64,000 nt of DNA from Cytophagales bacterium UBA2561 (GTDB taxonomy: Bacteria; Bacteroidota; Bacteroidia; Cytophagales; Thermoflexibacteraceae). Under the pieces are notes generated by a model. The model did not search any database and was not told the origin of the DNA. It was given only the letters and a program-made list of their open reading frames with translations. This document shows, piece after piece, positions 17,619 to 25,488 of this stretch. The position numbers were made by a program, and so were the translations under genes. The stretch lies in contig DDLX01000033.1 in the NCBI GenBank assembly GCA_002340355.1, positions 1 to 64,000 on the forward strand. Direction: 5' to 3'. Position 1 is the first letter of the stretch. Every line of letters begins with the position of its first letter.

Positions 17619-18092
17619 ATGAACAAACTTATTTTTTTGTTTCTTATATTGATAGGACTATTTCAACTAAGTTCCTGCGAGTCTGGTATAGTTTATGAGA
17701 ATTATCGTGATTTTGCAGATAAAAAATGGTATGCTGACTCAACCGTAAAATTTACTTTTGAAGTGATAGATACCTCAAAATCATATCATTTGTTTTATAA
17801 TGTTCGTCATACTATTGCTTATCCTTACTATAATTTATATGTCAAGCATTCTTTATATTCTTCAGGAAAAGAAGCCAAGTGGCAACGTCAGGACGGAAAC
17901 TTGATGCACCCAACAACAGGCAGACCACTCGGTCAAGGAAGTTCTGATTTATATGATTGCCGATTTACATTATTTGAAAATTATAAATTCGATAAATTAG
18001 GAAAATATACGTTTGAAATTCGACAGGATATGCGTTTGGATACCTTACCTGAAATTTTAGCTATAGGATTTCGACTAGAACATAGCGAATAA
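17619..18092 (+). CDS. gldH: Gliding motility lipoprotein GldH
   Basis: 157 aa, with a lipoprotein signal ending LFQLSSC (Cys at residue 20). The segment FYNVRHTIAYPYYNLYVKHSLY fits the conserved core of GldH, and the overall length agrees. GldH is one of the lipoproteins needed for gliding and chitin use in Flavobacterium johnsoniae; its molecular job is unknown. The presence of this gene implies that the organism glides or has the related type IX secretion apparatus. It is followed by a bidirectional terminator. Confidence 0.78.
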   Translation: MNKLIFLFLILIGLFQLSSCESGIVYENYRDFADKKWYADSTVKFTFEVIDTSKSYHLFYNVRHTIAYPYYNLYVKHSLYSSGKEAKWQRQDGNLMHPTTGRPLGQGSSDLYDCRFTLFENYKFDKLGKYTFEIRQDMRLDTLPEILAIGFRLEHSE

Positions 18093-18108
18093 TAGAAGCT
18101 CAACTAAT

Positions 18109-18156
18109 AAAAAAACCTATCAAATAACCAATATGGTATATTTAATAGGTTTTTTT
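18109..18156. terminator. Bidirectional terminator
   Basis: AAAAAAACCTAT and ATAGGTTTTTTT pair over 12 bp around a 24-nt loop, giving a T-run on both strands, between the convergent gldH gene and the 121-aa hypothetical gene. Confidence 0.85.
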
Positions 18157-18177
18157 AATTATTGTATAATTATGAAA

Positions 18178-18543
18178 CTAACTTTTAATCATTTCAATCA
18201 ATTCATTTTCAATTTGCCAATCTTGTGCTAATTTAATCATGGCAGTTGCCTCCATTTCACTAATATAACCTTTTTGATTATTGGCAGTCCAGACCTTACT
18301 TAGATAATCCAGACGTTTATCTTTATCCAGCTTCAACATGATAGGGTCAAGAAATTCTTGCGCTCGCTCAAAGGCATCATAATAATCTTCAGCGATAAAG
18401 TTGTGCGCCCAAGCCAATTCCTCACTTGCATCTAATTCCTCCGCCGTTTCATCCAGAATCTCTTGTTCATCTTCATCAATACCATGAAAATTGAAAATAA
18501 TAGACTTGAGCAAAATAAAGGCTCGTTTTTCTTCACTCGTCAT
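18178..18543 (-). CDS. Small acidic helical hypothetical protein
   Basis: 121 aa, rich in D and E, predicted almost entirely helical (GIDEDEQEILDETAEELDASEELAWAHNF, YDAFERAQEFLDPIMLKLD). No signal peptide or membrane segment. I do not recognise a named domain; the pattern is only loosely like small Bacteroidota TerB-type helical proteins. A TAnnTTTG-type -7 box read on the minus strand (18566-18573) lies 23 nt upstream, so it appears to have its own promoter. Confidence 0.6.
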   Translation of the reverse strand: MTSEEKRAFILLKSIIFNFHGIDEDEQEILDETAEELDASEELAWAHNFIAEDYYDAFERAQEFLDPIMLKLDKDKRLDYLSKVWTANNQKGYISEMEATAMIKLAQDWQIENELIEMIKS

Positions 18544-18693
18544 TTTACCTCGAATTAGTTAGAAACAAATATAGTATTTTTCCGCTTTTTTTGGCTTCTT
18601 TCTTAAAAATTATTACAAATGTTAAGACAAATTGTTTACCAAATGTTCTGTCTAACCCCCTCTAATTTCTTTGTTTTTCCACTTATCTTTGAT

Positions 18694-19986
18694 TTATTCT
18701 TCAAGTGGGATTCGAGTAGGTGTATCCATACCTGAGGTCAAAGTTCGTACCGATTGGGCAATTGCCTCAATAATAATTTTCAGATTATCAATTTGTAATG
18801 TTTCAATTTCGTCATCTGGTGAATGATAAAATTTATCTTTATCAATTGGAGCTGATGAAATCGTATGCGCTGGAACTCCTAAACGAACAAAGGGGGCATT
18901 ATCAGAACGATGAAATAAGTTATATGTTGGGTAGGGATCTGGATAAAAATGAAATTCTTTAGGACTATTTTTTTGTAAAATTTTTCCTAAATTACTTTCA
19001 TTAAACCCTGTAATAAATACCGAGTTTTTCCCCCATTTTGAAAATTTACCAATCATTTCAAAATTAATCATAGCTTTTATCTCATTAGGTTTCAACTTTT
19101 TGGAAAAAAATTGTGCGCCATATCCTCCAATTTCTTCAGCAGAAAATGCTACAAAAATTAAGGAACGTCCGTGAGTATCTAAATTTTTGAAATGAGAAGC
19201 CAATGAAATCACTGCCGAAACTCCTGACGCATCATCATCTGCTCCATTGGCAATTGAATCTCCATTTACCGACTCAATGATTCCTAAATGGTCGTAATGC
19301 GCCGAAAAAATAACATATTCATCAGGGCGGCTTTTTCCTGTTAGAACCCCAACCACATTGCTAGATGGCTTCTTCTGAATATCATTTTTTAGTTCAATAT
19401 GAACAGTATTAGGAGAAAGTTCAGTAGTCAATACAAAAACTAAAGTCGGTTCAGGAACGATCGATGCTAATAAAGTTCGCTTTTCAGTCGAACGTACTTT
19501 GTATCTTTCAAAGATTTTGTGATGTGTCGAAGCCACTAAAACAATAGTCGGACGGTCAGTTTTTGCTTCTTCTTTAATTTCTCGAATTCGCTTCCTAAAA
19601 TCTTCATTTTTTTGAATTTTTCGAATCAGCGATTTTTCATTCGAAAAACTTAATTCAGATTCCTTAGACTCAAAGAAACAAGCTGAAGTTTTTACTTTTT
19701 TGTAGTTTATTCGGACTATCAGTTCTTTAGGTTGAATTTGGAGGATTTCAAAATTTTGACGGTAACTTTTGAGATCTCCCAAAAAGTCCAAATTTAATTT
19801 GCTGTATTCAGATGCAATAAAGTCGGCAGATTTCTCCAATCCCTCTTGGAAGTTGCCTCGTCCTTGCATTTTATCATCTGCAAGAGTTTGAACAATCCGA
19901 GTTATATTTTTTGTACTTATTGAAGAATTTGAAGAGACACATCCTGAGACCAAAAGTGTCCAAAAAATGATAGAAGCTCGATTCAT
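18694..19986 (-). CDS. M28 family zinc metallopeptidase, lipoprotein
   Basis: About 430 aa from the ATG at 19986. This start gives a lipoprotein signal with lipobox LVSGC; a start at 20025 would put 13 residues in front of it. M28 motifs are in order: FSAHYDHLG (zinc His and Asp), NGADDDASGVSAV (bridging Asp), FVAFSAEEIGGYGAQFF (catalytic Glu and ligand), MINFEMIGK (Glu where many members have Asp), FHRSDNAPF, and the final His near DKFYHSPDDE. It should be an aminopeptidase-like exopeptidase facing the periplasm or the cell exterior. It lies downstream of nrnA on the same strand. Confidence 0.85.
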   Translation of the reverse strand: MNRASIIFWTLLVSGCVSSNSSISTKNITRIVQTLADDKMQGRGNFQEGLEKSADFIASEYSKLNLDFLGDLKSYRQNFEILQIQPKELIVRINYKKVKTSACFFESKESELSFSNEKSLIRKIQKNEDFRKRIREIKEEAKTDRPTIVLVASTHHKIFERYKVRSTEKRTLLASIVPEPTLVFVLTTELSPNTVHIELKNDIQKKPSSNVVGVLTGKSRPDEYVIFSAHYDHLGIIESVNGDSIANGADDDASGVSAVISLASHFKNLDTHGRSLIFVAFSAEEIGGYGAQFFSKKLKPNEIKAMINFEMIGKFSKWGKNSVFITGFNESNLGKILQKNSPKEFHFYPDPYPTYNLFHRSDNAPFVRLGVPAHTISSAPIDKDKFYHSPDDEIETLQIDNLKIIIEAIAQSVRTLTSGMDTPTRIPLEE

Positions 19987-20002
19987 GGGCAAAATAAGTT
20001 GT

Positions 20003-20028
20003 CTGTTGTGAAATACAATATACAACAG
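20003..20028. promoter_or_regulatory. Inverted repeat upstream of the M28 peptidase gene
   Basis: CTGTTGT and ACAACAG flank a 12-nt AT-rich centre, 17 nt upstream of the ATG at 19986. On the plus strand a T-rich run follows, but no plus-strand gene ends here, so an operator or an mRNA leader hairpin is more likely. Confidence 0.35.
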
Positions 20029-20073
20029 CTTTTTGTTTTTTTGCCCTTATTCATCGCATTTTATTTTAGCTTT

Positions 20074-21090
20074 TTAGGCATCCGCATTCAAGGCTTCTTC
20101 GTATTGAGGCAATAAGTCCAAAAATCGTTTTACACTTTCTTCAAGCGAAATTTCAACTCGTCCTCCTGCGGCGTTGCGATGTCCTCCGCCATTAAAATGC
20201 AAACGAGCAAATTCATTGACAGGAAAACTTCCAAAAGAACGAAATGAAATCTTAACACATCCTTTCCGCTCAACAATAAATGCAGACATTCGAATTCCTT
20301 CAATGGATAAAGCATAATTGACAATTCCCTCTGTATCACCTGTTTTGTGATTAAATTGGCGCAATTCTTCAGCACTAATCGCAAAATAAGCCGTTTGATA
20401 CTGAGGTAAAATTTGTAATTTTTCTTGTAAACAATACCCTAAAAACCGTAAACGGTCAGGAGAACTTGTATCATATACATCTCGATGGATTCGAGCCGTA
20501 TCAATACCTAGTTCCATTAAATCGGCAGCGATGCGGTGAACTCGTGGAGAAGTTCCAGAATGTTTGAAAGATCCCGTATCCGTCATAATTCCCGCATAAA
20601 GTGCAGAAGCTATATCTCTGTCAATCAGATTTTTATCTCCCAAAAGTTCAATAAACTCAATGACTAATTCTGCTGTAGCTGCCGCTTGAGGATTCCATAA
20701 TTCGAAGGTAGCAAAGTCCGTTTTGCCGTGATGATGGTCAAGTAAAACAATCGGAACTTTGGCAGAGTTGATGTATTCATCCAGAGGGGCAGCCCGATTG
20801 GGTACAGAAAAATCCAAGCAGAAAATCATATCCGCTTCAGCAAATGCTTTTTTGGAACGAGCAACTCGGTGTGGATTGTGAATTAGCACTTCAGAATGTC
20901 CCGACATCCAAAATAAAAATTCAGGATAATCCGTAGGAACTACCACCTGAACCGTGTGGTTTTTCTTTTTAAGATAATTTGCCAGACCCAAAGATGAACC
21001 CAAGGCATCCGCATCGGGTTTTTGATGGCAAGTAATGACAATTTTCTGAGGCGTATTTAAAAGTTTCTGTAGTTCTTCAAGTCGTTCCAT
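20074..21090 (-). CDS. nrnA: Bifunctional oligoribonuclease / PAP phosphatase NrnA (DHH-DHHA1)
   Basis: 338 aa. DHH motifs are: HQKPDADALGSSLGL near the N-terminus, FCLDFSVPNRA, LLDHHHGKTDF (the DHH signature), and GIMTDTGSFKHSGTS. The C-terminal DHHA1 domain ends with FNGGGHRNAAGGRVEISLEE (the GGGH motif that binds nucleotide phosphate). Family members degrade short RNA oligonucleotides and dephosphorylate 3'-phosphoadenosine 5'-phosphate. A minus-strand -7 box, TAAATTTG, is at 21128-21135, 38 nt upstream of the start, with a TTTG at 21158-21161 (22-nt spacing). The M28 peptidase gene follows. Confidence 0.9.
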   Translation of the reverse strand: MERLEELQKLLNTPQKIVITCHQKPDADALGSSLGLANYLKKKNHTVQVVVPTDYPEFLFWMSGHSEVLIHNPHRVARSKKAFAEADMIFCLDFSVPNRAAPLDEYINSAKVPIVLLDHHHGKTDFATFELWNPQAAATAELVIEFIELLGDKNLIDRDIASALYAGIMTDTGSFKHSGTSPRVHRIAADLMELGIDTARIHRDVYDTSSPDRLRFLGYCLQEKLQILPQYQTAYFAISAEELRQFNHKTGDTEGIVNYALSIEGIRMSAFIVERKGCVKISFRSFGSFPVNEFARLHFNGGGHRNAAGGRVEISLEESVKRFLDLLPQYEEALNADA

Positions 21091-21127
21091 GTGCTATCAA
21101 AAAGCTATTCTAATAAAGTGAGAAACG

Positions 21128-21161
21128 CAAATTTAGGAAAGTTTTAGAAACTGTCTTCAAA
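21128..21161 (-). promoter_or_regulatory. Possible promoter of nrnA
   Basis: On the minus strand TAAATTTG (21128-21135) is preceded by TTTG (21158-21161) at 22-nt spacing, slightly longer than the Bacteroidota norm. Confidence 0.35.
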
Positions 21162-21326
21162 TAATTCGTCTCATTATTAAATTTTAACGTGAATTTTGTC
21201 AAAAAGAGTTTTTAACGTATTGAATTTCAAATTTTTGAAATAAATAAGGCGATTGATTTGAATAGTTTTACTTACCTTGCAATCAATTGAACTATTTGAA
21301 CTATTTGAATATTTTAAGGTTTTTAT

Positions 21327-21363
21327 AGTCTATAAAATACTGAAATATAACATTTTATAGACT
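21327..21363. promoter_or_regulatory. Hairpin upstream of the GNAT gene
   Basis: AGTCTATAAAAT and ATTTTATAGACT are perfect 12-bp arms around a 13-nt loop, 57 nt upstream of the ATG at 21421. Just before it (about 21285-21310) the phrase TTGAACTAT is tandemly repeated. No gene ends nearby on the plus strand, so it is more likely a leader structure or binding site than a terminator. It lies in the 330-nt gap before the GNAT gene, which holds nothing else visible. Confidence 0.4.
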
Positions 21364-21420
21364 TAATTTTTGTTAATTGATAGGTCTAAACTAACTTAAA
21401 ACTCCACCTATTTGTGTAAT

Positions 21421-22188
21421 ATGAATTATTCTGAATTAGAAAGTAACCGTTTTGAATTAAATGTATTTCGAGGTGATATTATTAAACAAATTAAAGCATC
21501 CAAAATCAAACAAGTAATTGAACAAAATCAAGTTGATATATTAATATTTAGAATTCCTGCTGAAAATCAATACCAACTTTATCAACTCCATGCACTCGGA
21601 TACGAAATTTTGGTAGCGGACACTTTGGTTTATTACGAATGTGATTTGAAAAAACGTCCTAAGACTCCTTTTCGTAATCCTGACATTCAATTTGAATTAG
21701 CAAAAACTACGGATAAAAAAATACTCGAAAACCTAACTGATGATATTTTTAAAGACTATACTAATCATTATTTTTCAAATCCAAACTTCGAAAAGCAAGC
21801 CATTACAGACGGTTATAAGGAATGGGCAATGTCCCATTTGACTGAAAAACCTAATTATCAAAATAATGATAAATTGCTTTGGATAATTCGACAAGATGGT
21901 GATAATGTAGGATTTACAGCGTGTAAAATTGAAAAACCTAATGACGTTTTCAATGGCATTTTGAATGGTATTGCTTCTTATGCCAGACGGGGTGGGATTT
22001 ATGAAGACATGATTCGATTTGTTTGTCACTATTTTGAGGAACGAGGTTTTTCCAAGATGCGGATTTCTACACAAATTCAAAATTATGCCGTACAAAAAGT
22101 CTGGAATCGAAATCGTTTTTTTCTCACAAATGCCTATCTTACCATTCATATTAACTCGATGCTTCGGCAAAAAAATCAAGAAAATTAA
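21421..22188 (+). CDS. GNAT-like acetyltransferase
   Basis: 255 aa from the ATG at 21421 (the upstream TTG at 21412 adds three residues). The C-terminal half follows the GNAT fold: LLWIIRQDGDNVGFTACKIE (central strands), then a weak acetyl-CoA loop region ASYARRGGIYEDMIRFVCHYFEERGF, and KVWNRNRFFLTNAYLTIHIN at the end. The N-terminal half (LIFRIPAENQYQLYQLHALGYEILVADTLVYYECDL) resembles the TDP-sugar N-acetyltransferase WecD type, so a sugar amine is a reasonable guess for the substrate. The stop codon overlaps the next start (TAATG), indicating translational coupling. Confidence 0.7.
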   Translation: MNYSELESNRFELNVFRGDIIKQIKASKIKQVIEQNQVDILIFRIPAENQYQLYQLHALGYEILVADTLVYYECDLKKRPKTPFRNPDIQFELAKTTDKKILENLTDDIFKDYTNHYFSNPNFEKQAITDGYKEWAMSHLTEKPNYQNNDKLLWIIRQDGDNVGFTACKIEKPNDVFNGILNGIASYARRGGIYEDMIRFVCHYFEERGFSKMRISTQIQNYAVQKVWNRNRFFLTNAYLTIHINSMLRQKNQEN

Positions 22189-22631
22189 TGCTAAAAAAAG
22201 TTCAAATCTGGGGAATAATTGGCTCTTTTTTTCTACTGAATATTTCCTTTAGACCAATTAGTAAAATTGAACAAAAAGAAGAATTTAAATTAACTGTCAT
22301 GGTTAAAGGGATTTCAAAAATTCAAGGCAATATTCTACTTGCTCTATATAACTCCGAAACTACTTTTTTAAAAGAACGTTATAAATCCTCAGTTACTAAA
22401 GTAACTCAAGAAACCGTTCGAGTGGTGGTTGAAGGTATTGAAAAAGGAACATATGGCGTTGCGATTTATCAAGATTTGAATAAAGATAATGAATTGGATA
22501 CCAATATCTTAGGAATTCCCAAAGAACCTTATGGCTTTTCGAATAATGCTTCGGGACGTTTTGGTGCGCCTAGTTTTTCGGATGTTCAATTTAAGATGCA
22601 ATCTGATAAAACTATTACAATTAATTTGTAA
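22188..22631 (+). CDS. DUF2141 domain protein, exported
   Basis: 147 aa. It has an N-terminal hydrophobic segment (IWGIIGSFFLLNISF) acting as a signal peptide or anchor. The rest is the DUF2141 beta sandwich: LTVMVKGISKIQGNILLALYN, VEGIEKGTYGVAIYQDLNKD, then NELDTNILGIPKEPYGFSNN, the most conserved block. The family's function is unknown. Its start codon overlaps the stop of the GNAT gene by one base. Confidence 0.82.
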   Translation: MLKKVQIWGIIGSFFLLNISFRPISKIEQKEEFKLTVMVKGISKIQGNILLALYNSETTFLKERYKSSVTKVTQETVRVVVEGIEKGTYGVAIYQDLNKDNELDTNILGIPKEPYGFSNNASGRFGAPSFSDVQFKMQSDKTITINL

Positions 22632-22665
22632 AATTAGAATTATTATATTTTATCGTTCTATAAAA

Positions 22666-23676
22666 ATGAAGGATAAAGTTAAGGCTAAATTTCAATTATT
22701 TAAGACTAAAAAAATGCAAGCTACTTTGTTTCTCAAATTTCTTTTCAGTTTTTATTTTTTGAGTATAAGCATAAATTGGGGCCAAAATAAATCTTCTCAG
22801 TCTAGCCCTGACTCTTCCTTAACGACTGAGGATATACCAATTATCACTTTAAATACAGACAAAAGACTAATGAGTTTTGTCAAGTTCAATGACAGTCAGT
22901 TAGATAAATTTAGGGAAGCTAAAGAACGAGCCAAAACTGCCGTAGAAGGCGTAAAAGAAGCCAAATCAGCTTTAAAAAATCAAAAACGTCCTCAAAAACG
23001 TTCTGAGTATCTTGGTTCAAAAGTCAAAAAAGGTTTTACAAAAAAACAACGTGGAAAAACCATTACCGTAGAACGTTTTAGCTTTTTACGAGAATATCGA
23101 AAACCTCCTAAACTCATTAAATACCGTACTTATTTTTTACCTAAAAAGCGAAAAATTGTCACAACAGATAAAAAATCCTTTGAGGATGGGATTTTATTAC
23201 ATGGGAAATATACCAAAACCGAAATGCGAAAAGACCGCAGAACGGGTAAATTAACGAAAGTTGTACTGGATGAAGGATATTATTATCGAGGTGTAAAGCA
23301 CGGGCGTTGGATGAAATATAACCGAAGTTACGTTTTGGTTGATAAGCGAGAATACAAATATGGTTTTCCTGCTGAGTCTAAAATTTCGTATTACGATACC
23401 AAGAAGAAAAAACTCAAGGAAATTTTACCTATTCATCAAGGGTTCAAAGACGGCACTTATTTTGCATTTTATCCAAGTGGACGACTTAAAGAAACGGGAC
23501 AATATCAAGAAGATTATAAAATCGGAAAATGGCGTGAATTTTATGACACTGACATTTATCGCCGAAAACGAGATACTCAACATCCTGAAAAACCGTTTCA
23601 GGATCAAGTCAAGCCCTACACCATTCGAGAGTGGAATGCGAAAGGTAAATTAGTGATTGATAACCGAAATCGTTAA
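22666..23676 (+). CDS. Exported MORN-repeat protein (YwqK-like)
   Basis: 336 aa from the ATG at 22666. A second in-frame ATG at 22714 would give a more ordinary signal peptide (MQATLFLKFLFSFYFLSISI ending near NWGQ). The middle is basic, with many K and R. The C-terminal half has MORN-type repeats: GYYYRGVKHGRWMKYN, IHQGFKDGTYFAFYPSGRLK, GQYQEDYKIGKWREFYD. Such proteins are common and mostly uncharacterised in Bacteroidota; some are annotated, without strong evidence, as YwqK antitoxins. It begins 34 nt after the DUF2141 gene and completes a three-gene run. Confidence 0.75.
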   Translation: MKDKVKAKFQLFKTKKMQATLFLKFLFSFYFLSISINWGQNKSSQSSPDSSLTTEDIPIITLNTDKRLMSFVKFNDSQLDKFREAKERAKTAVEGVKEAKSALKNQKRPQKRSEYLGSKVKKGFTKKQRGKTITVERFSFLREYRKPPKLIKYRTYFLPKKRKIVTTDKKSFEDGILLHGKYTKTEMRKDRRTGKLTKVVLDEGYYYRGVKHGRWMKYNRSYVLVDKREYKYGFPAESKISYYDTKKKKLKEILPIHQGFKDGTYFAFYPSGRLKETGQYQEDYKIGKWREFYDTDIYRRKRDTQHPEKPFQDQVKPYTIREWNAKGKLVIDNRNR

Positions 23677-23687
23677 ACAAAATTGCT

Positions 23688-23695
23688 TATATTTG
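23688..23695 (+). promoter_or_regulatory. Possible -7 box (TATATTTG) for the receiver gene
   Basis: An exact TAnnTTTG match 55 nt upstream of the ATG at 23751. No good -33 TTTG at the usual distance, so support is limited. Confidence 0.3.
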
Positions 23696-23750
23696 TCAAG
23701 TTCTCTTTATTTTGAAACTTTATTTAGTCGCCTGAAGACATATCAATATA

Positions 23751-24134
23751 ATGCAAAAACCACGTATTTTAATTATTGAAGATAATCCTATTAATGTTAT
23801 TTTAACCAAAAAATTCTTGGAAGAAATTGTGGTATCGGAAACTGCTACTACTGTTCAGTTAGGTTTACAACAACTTTCTAATAATCAATATGATATGGTT
23901 TTAACTGACTTGAATTTTGGTGACGAACAACAAACAGGGTTTGATATTTTGATAGCTATTCAAAAAAATAACAAATTGGCACATATTCCTGTATTAGCTA
24001 TTACAGCTTATCCTGATGAATTACAAAAAATAGACAATCAAACTTATAAATTTACAGAAATTATTCAAAAACCAATTACGAAAGAAGCTCTTCTACGTAC
24101 TATGAAGCGTTACTTTCCATCTATCTCACTTTAA
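23751..24134 (+). CDS. Single-domain response regulator receiver protein
   Basis: 127 aa, a stand-alone receiver. IIEDNPINVILTKKFL supplies the acidic pocket, MVLTDLNFG holds the phosphoacceptor Asp, LAITAYPDE has the conserved Thr region, and IQKPITKEALL has the conserved Lys. No output domain is present, so it should act by binding a partner or as part of a phosphorelay. The S4-domain gene begins 21 nt downstream, so the two are probably cotranscribed. Confidence 0.88.
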   Translation: MQKPRILIIEDNPINVILTKKFLEEIVVSETATTVQLGLQQLSNNQYDMVLTDLNFGDEQQTGFDILIAIQKNNKLAHIPVLAITAYPDELQKIDNQTYKFTEIIQKPITKEALLRTMKRYFPSISL

Positions 24135-24154
24135 TCTTCAAACCTCACTCATCA

Positions 24155-24538
24155 ATGGCAGAAAGCGTCCGAATCGATAAATTTTTATGGGCAACTCGAC
24201 TTTACAAAACCCGTAGCCTTGCCGCTTCCGAATGTAAGAGCGATAAGGTACTTTTAAATGAAAGGTTTGTAAAATCCTCTACAATGGTAAAAGTAGGCGA
24301 CATTATCAAAGTAAAACGAAATCCAATTTGGCGTTCATATGAAGTTATTGCTCTTTTGGAAAAGCGGGTAGGTGCAAAATTGGTCGAAAAATACATCACC
24401 GAAACTACACCTGATGAAGAACTCGAACGTCTCAAATTAACACAATTGGCAAATCGTCAAAATGTATTTCGGGACAAAGGACGACCAACCAAAAAAGAAC
24501 GCCGAGATATTGATAACTTTTTCTTAGATAGTGACTAA
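24155..24538 (+). CDS. S4-domain RNA-binding protein (Hsp15/HslR-like)
   Basis: 127 aa. The N-terminus SVRIDKFLWATRLYKTRSLA followed by CKSDKVLLNERFVKSSTMVKVGDIIKV is the S4 RNA-binding fold as in Hsp15. The C-terminal tail RDKGRPTKKERRDIDNF also matches the Hsp15 family (RPTKKDRR). Hsp15 rescues stalled 50S subunits carrying nascent-chain tRNA in E. coli. The stop codon is only 6 nt from the stop of a convergent gene, with no hairpin between them. Confidence 0.87.
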   Translation: MAESVRIDKFLWATRLYKTRSLAASECKSDKVLLNERFVKSSTMVKVGDIIKVKRNPIWRSYEVIALLEKRVGAKLVEKYITETTPDEELERLKLTQLANRQNVFRDKGRPTKKERRDIDNFFLDSD

Positions 24539-24543
24539 AAATA

Positions 24544-25356
24544 TTATTTAATTTGAGCATAACAGATCCATGTATAATCTTGGGCTTCTTGCTCAAAAAC
24601 TTGAAATTCTTTGGCTTTAATCGCCGTATATAAAGGTTGCGGAGTAGGATAATTATCCTCTGTCCAATCATCTCCCCAACGGGTTTGTGTTGCTTTGAAA
24701 ACTGGAGGAAATTCGTAATACACTTCCAAAATCTCACTTAAAAACTGAGCATCTTCCTTATTTGGTAGAATATCTACTTTTCTAGAAGGTTTTAACCATT
24801 CTCGAAGCATACTTTTAACGCCTCTATAGTTTTTATTAGATTGAAAACCAGCATATTGAAAGGCTTTTTTAAGACTATAACAATCTCCTATATTTCCTGC
24901 GGGATAATTATCTTCAAAGATAAACCGCTTAAAGCCCATTTCTTGCCCTTTTCGGATACGCTCTAAAGCATTCTGGTGGTCATCAAAAAATAAGACTGTT
25001 TGGCTTTTATCTAAATGCGTCCAATCAACTTCAAAAAAATCTTTTTCATAGTAAGTAGCTGATTCTGAGATGTATTCACGAATACTTAAATTAATATCAA
25101 GACTGTAAATTTTAGCTTCTGGAACGGCATTTTCGATGAGCCATGTACTTTGTCCCTTCCAAATTCCACTTTCAATCACATTTTTAGGACGAAGTTTTTG
25201 GAGCATAAACCAAGTCGCAAAGGCATGAGGGGCTTTCATTCCGCCTTGATTATCCTTGATAGGACGATTTTGGTACAATTCTAGAAAAGTAGGAATAGCC
25301 CATTTTAATTCTTCATTTGACCAAGATACGGCTCCAATTTGTTGGATATGTTGCAT
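24544..25356 (-). CDS. Class I SAM-dependent methyltransferase-like protein (CmcI/cephalosporin hydroxylase-like)
   Basis: 270 aa. RPKNVIESGIWKGQSTWLIE resembles motif I of Rossmann-type methyltransferases, with an acidic residue in strand 2 (AKIYSLDINL), and VLFFDDHQNALERIRKGQEMGFKRFIFEDNYPAGNIGDC in the later part. The FDDH and EDNYP elements recall CmcI-like proteins. The N-terminal helices (LKWAIPTFLELYQNRPI) and the C-terminus fit no other family I know. The substrate is unknown. Homologs often lie in surface polysaccharide clusters, but no such cluster is here. Confidence 0.6.
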   Translation of the reverse strand: MQHIQQIGAVSWSNEELKWAIPTFLELYQNRPIKDNQGGMKAPHAFATWFMLQKLRPKNVIESGIWKGQSTWLIENAVPEAKIYSLDINLSIREYISESATYYEKDFFEVDWTHLDKSQTVLFFDDHQNALERIRKGQEMGFKRFIFEDNYPAGNIGDCYSLKKAFQYAGFQSNKNYRGVKSMLREWLKPSRKVDILPNKEDAQFLSEILEVYYEFPPVFKATQTRWGDDWTEDNYPTPQPLYTAIKAKEFQVFEQEAQDYTWICYAQIK

Positions 25357-25393
25357 AAAATCGATTATCTAACTTAAATTTCATCTAAATAGT

Positions 25394-25425
25394 TATAGCA
25401 GTAAGCATCTTAACCTACTGCTATA
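25394..25425. terminator. Hairpin downstream of thrS
   Basis: TATAGCAGTA and TACTGCTATA form a perfect 10-bp stem around a 12-nt loop, 64 nt after the thrS stop. It belongs to the same loose family as the CCATAGCAG hairpins elsewhere in the window. Confidence 0.5.
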
Positions 25426-25488
25426 AATTTGTTTTTATTGTTTTAAAAATTAATAAAACAATTCAAAACATTACAAAAATCTATTATT

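Noticed and set aside
18178..18543. Tellurite-resistance TerB call for the 121-aa protein
   Set aside because: Only the acidic helical character fits; no conserved TerB motif was found.
20003..20028. Rho-independent terminator on the plus strand
   Set aside because: A T-run follows the stem on the plus strand, but no plus-strand gene ends there; kept only as a regulatory inverted repeat.
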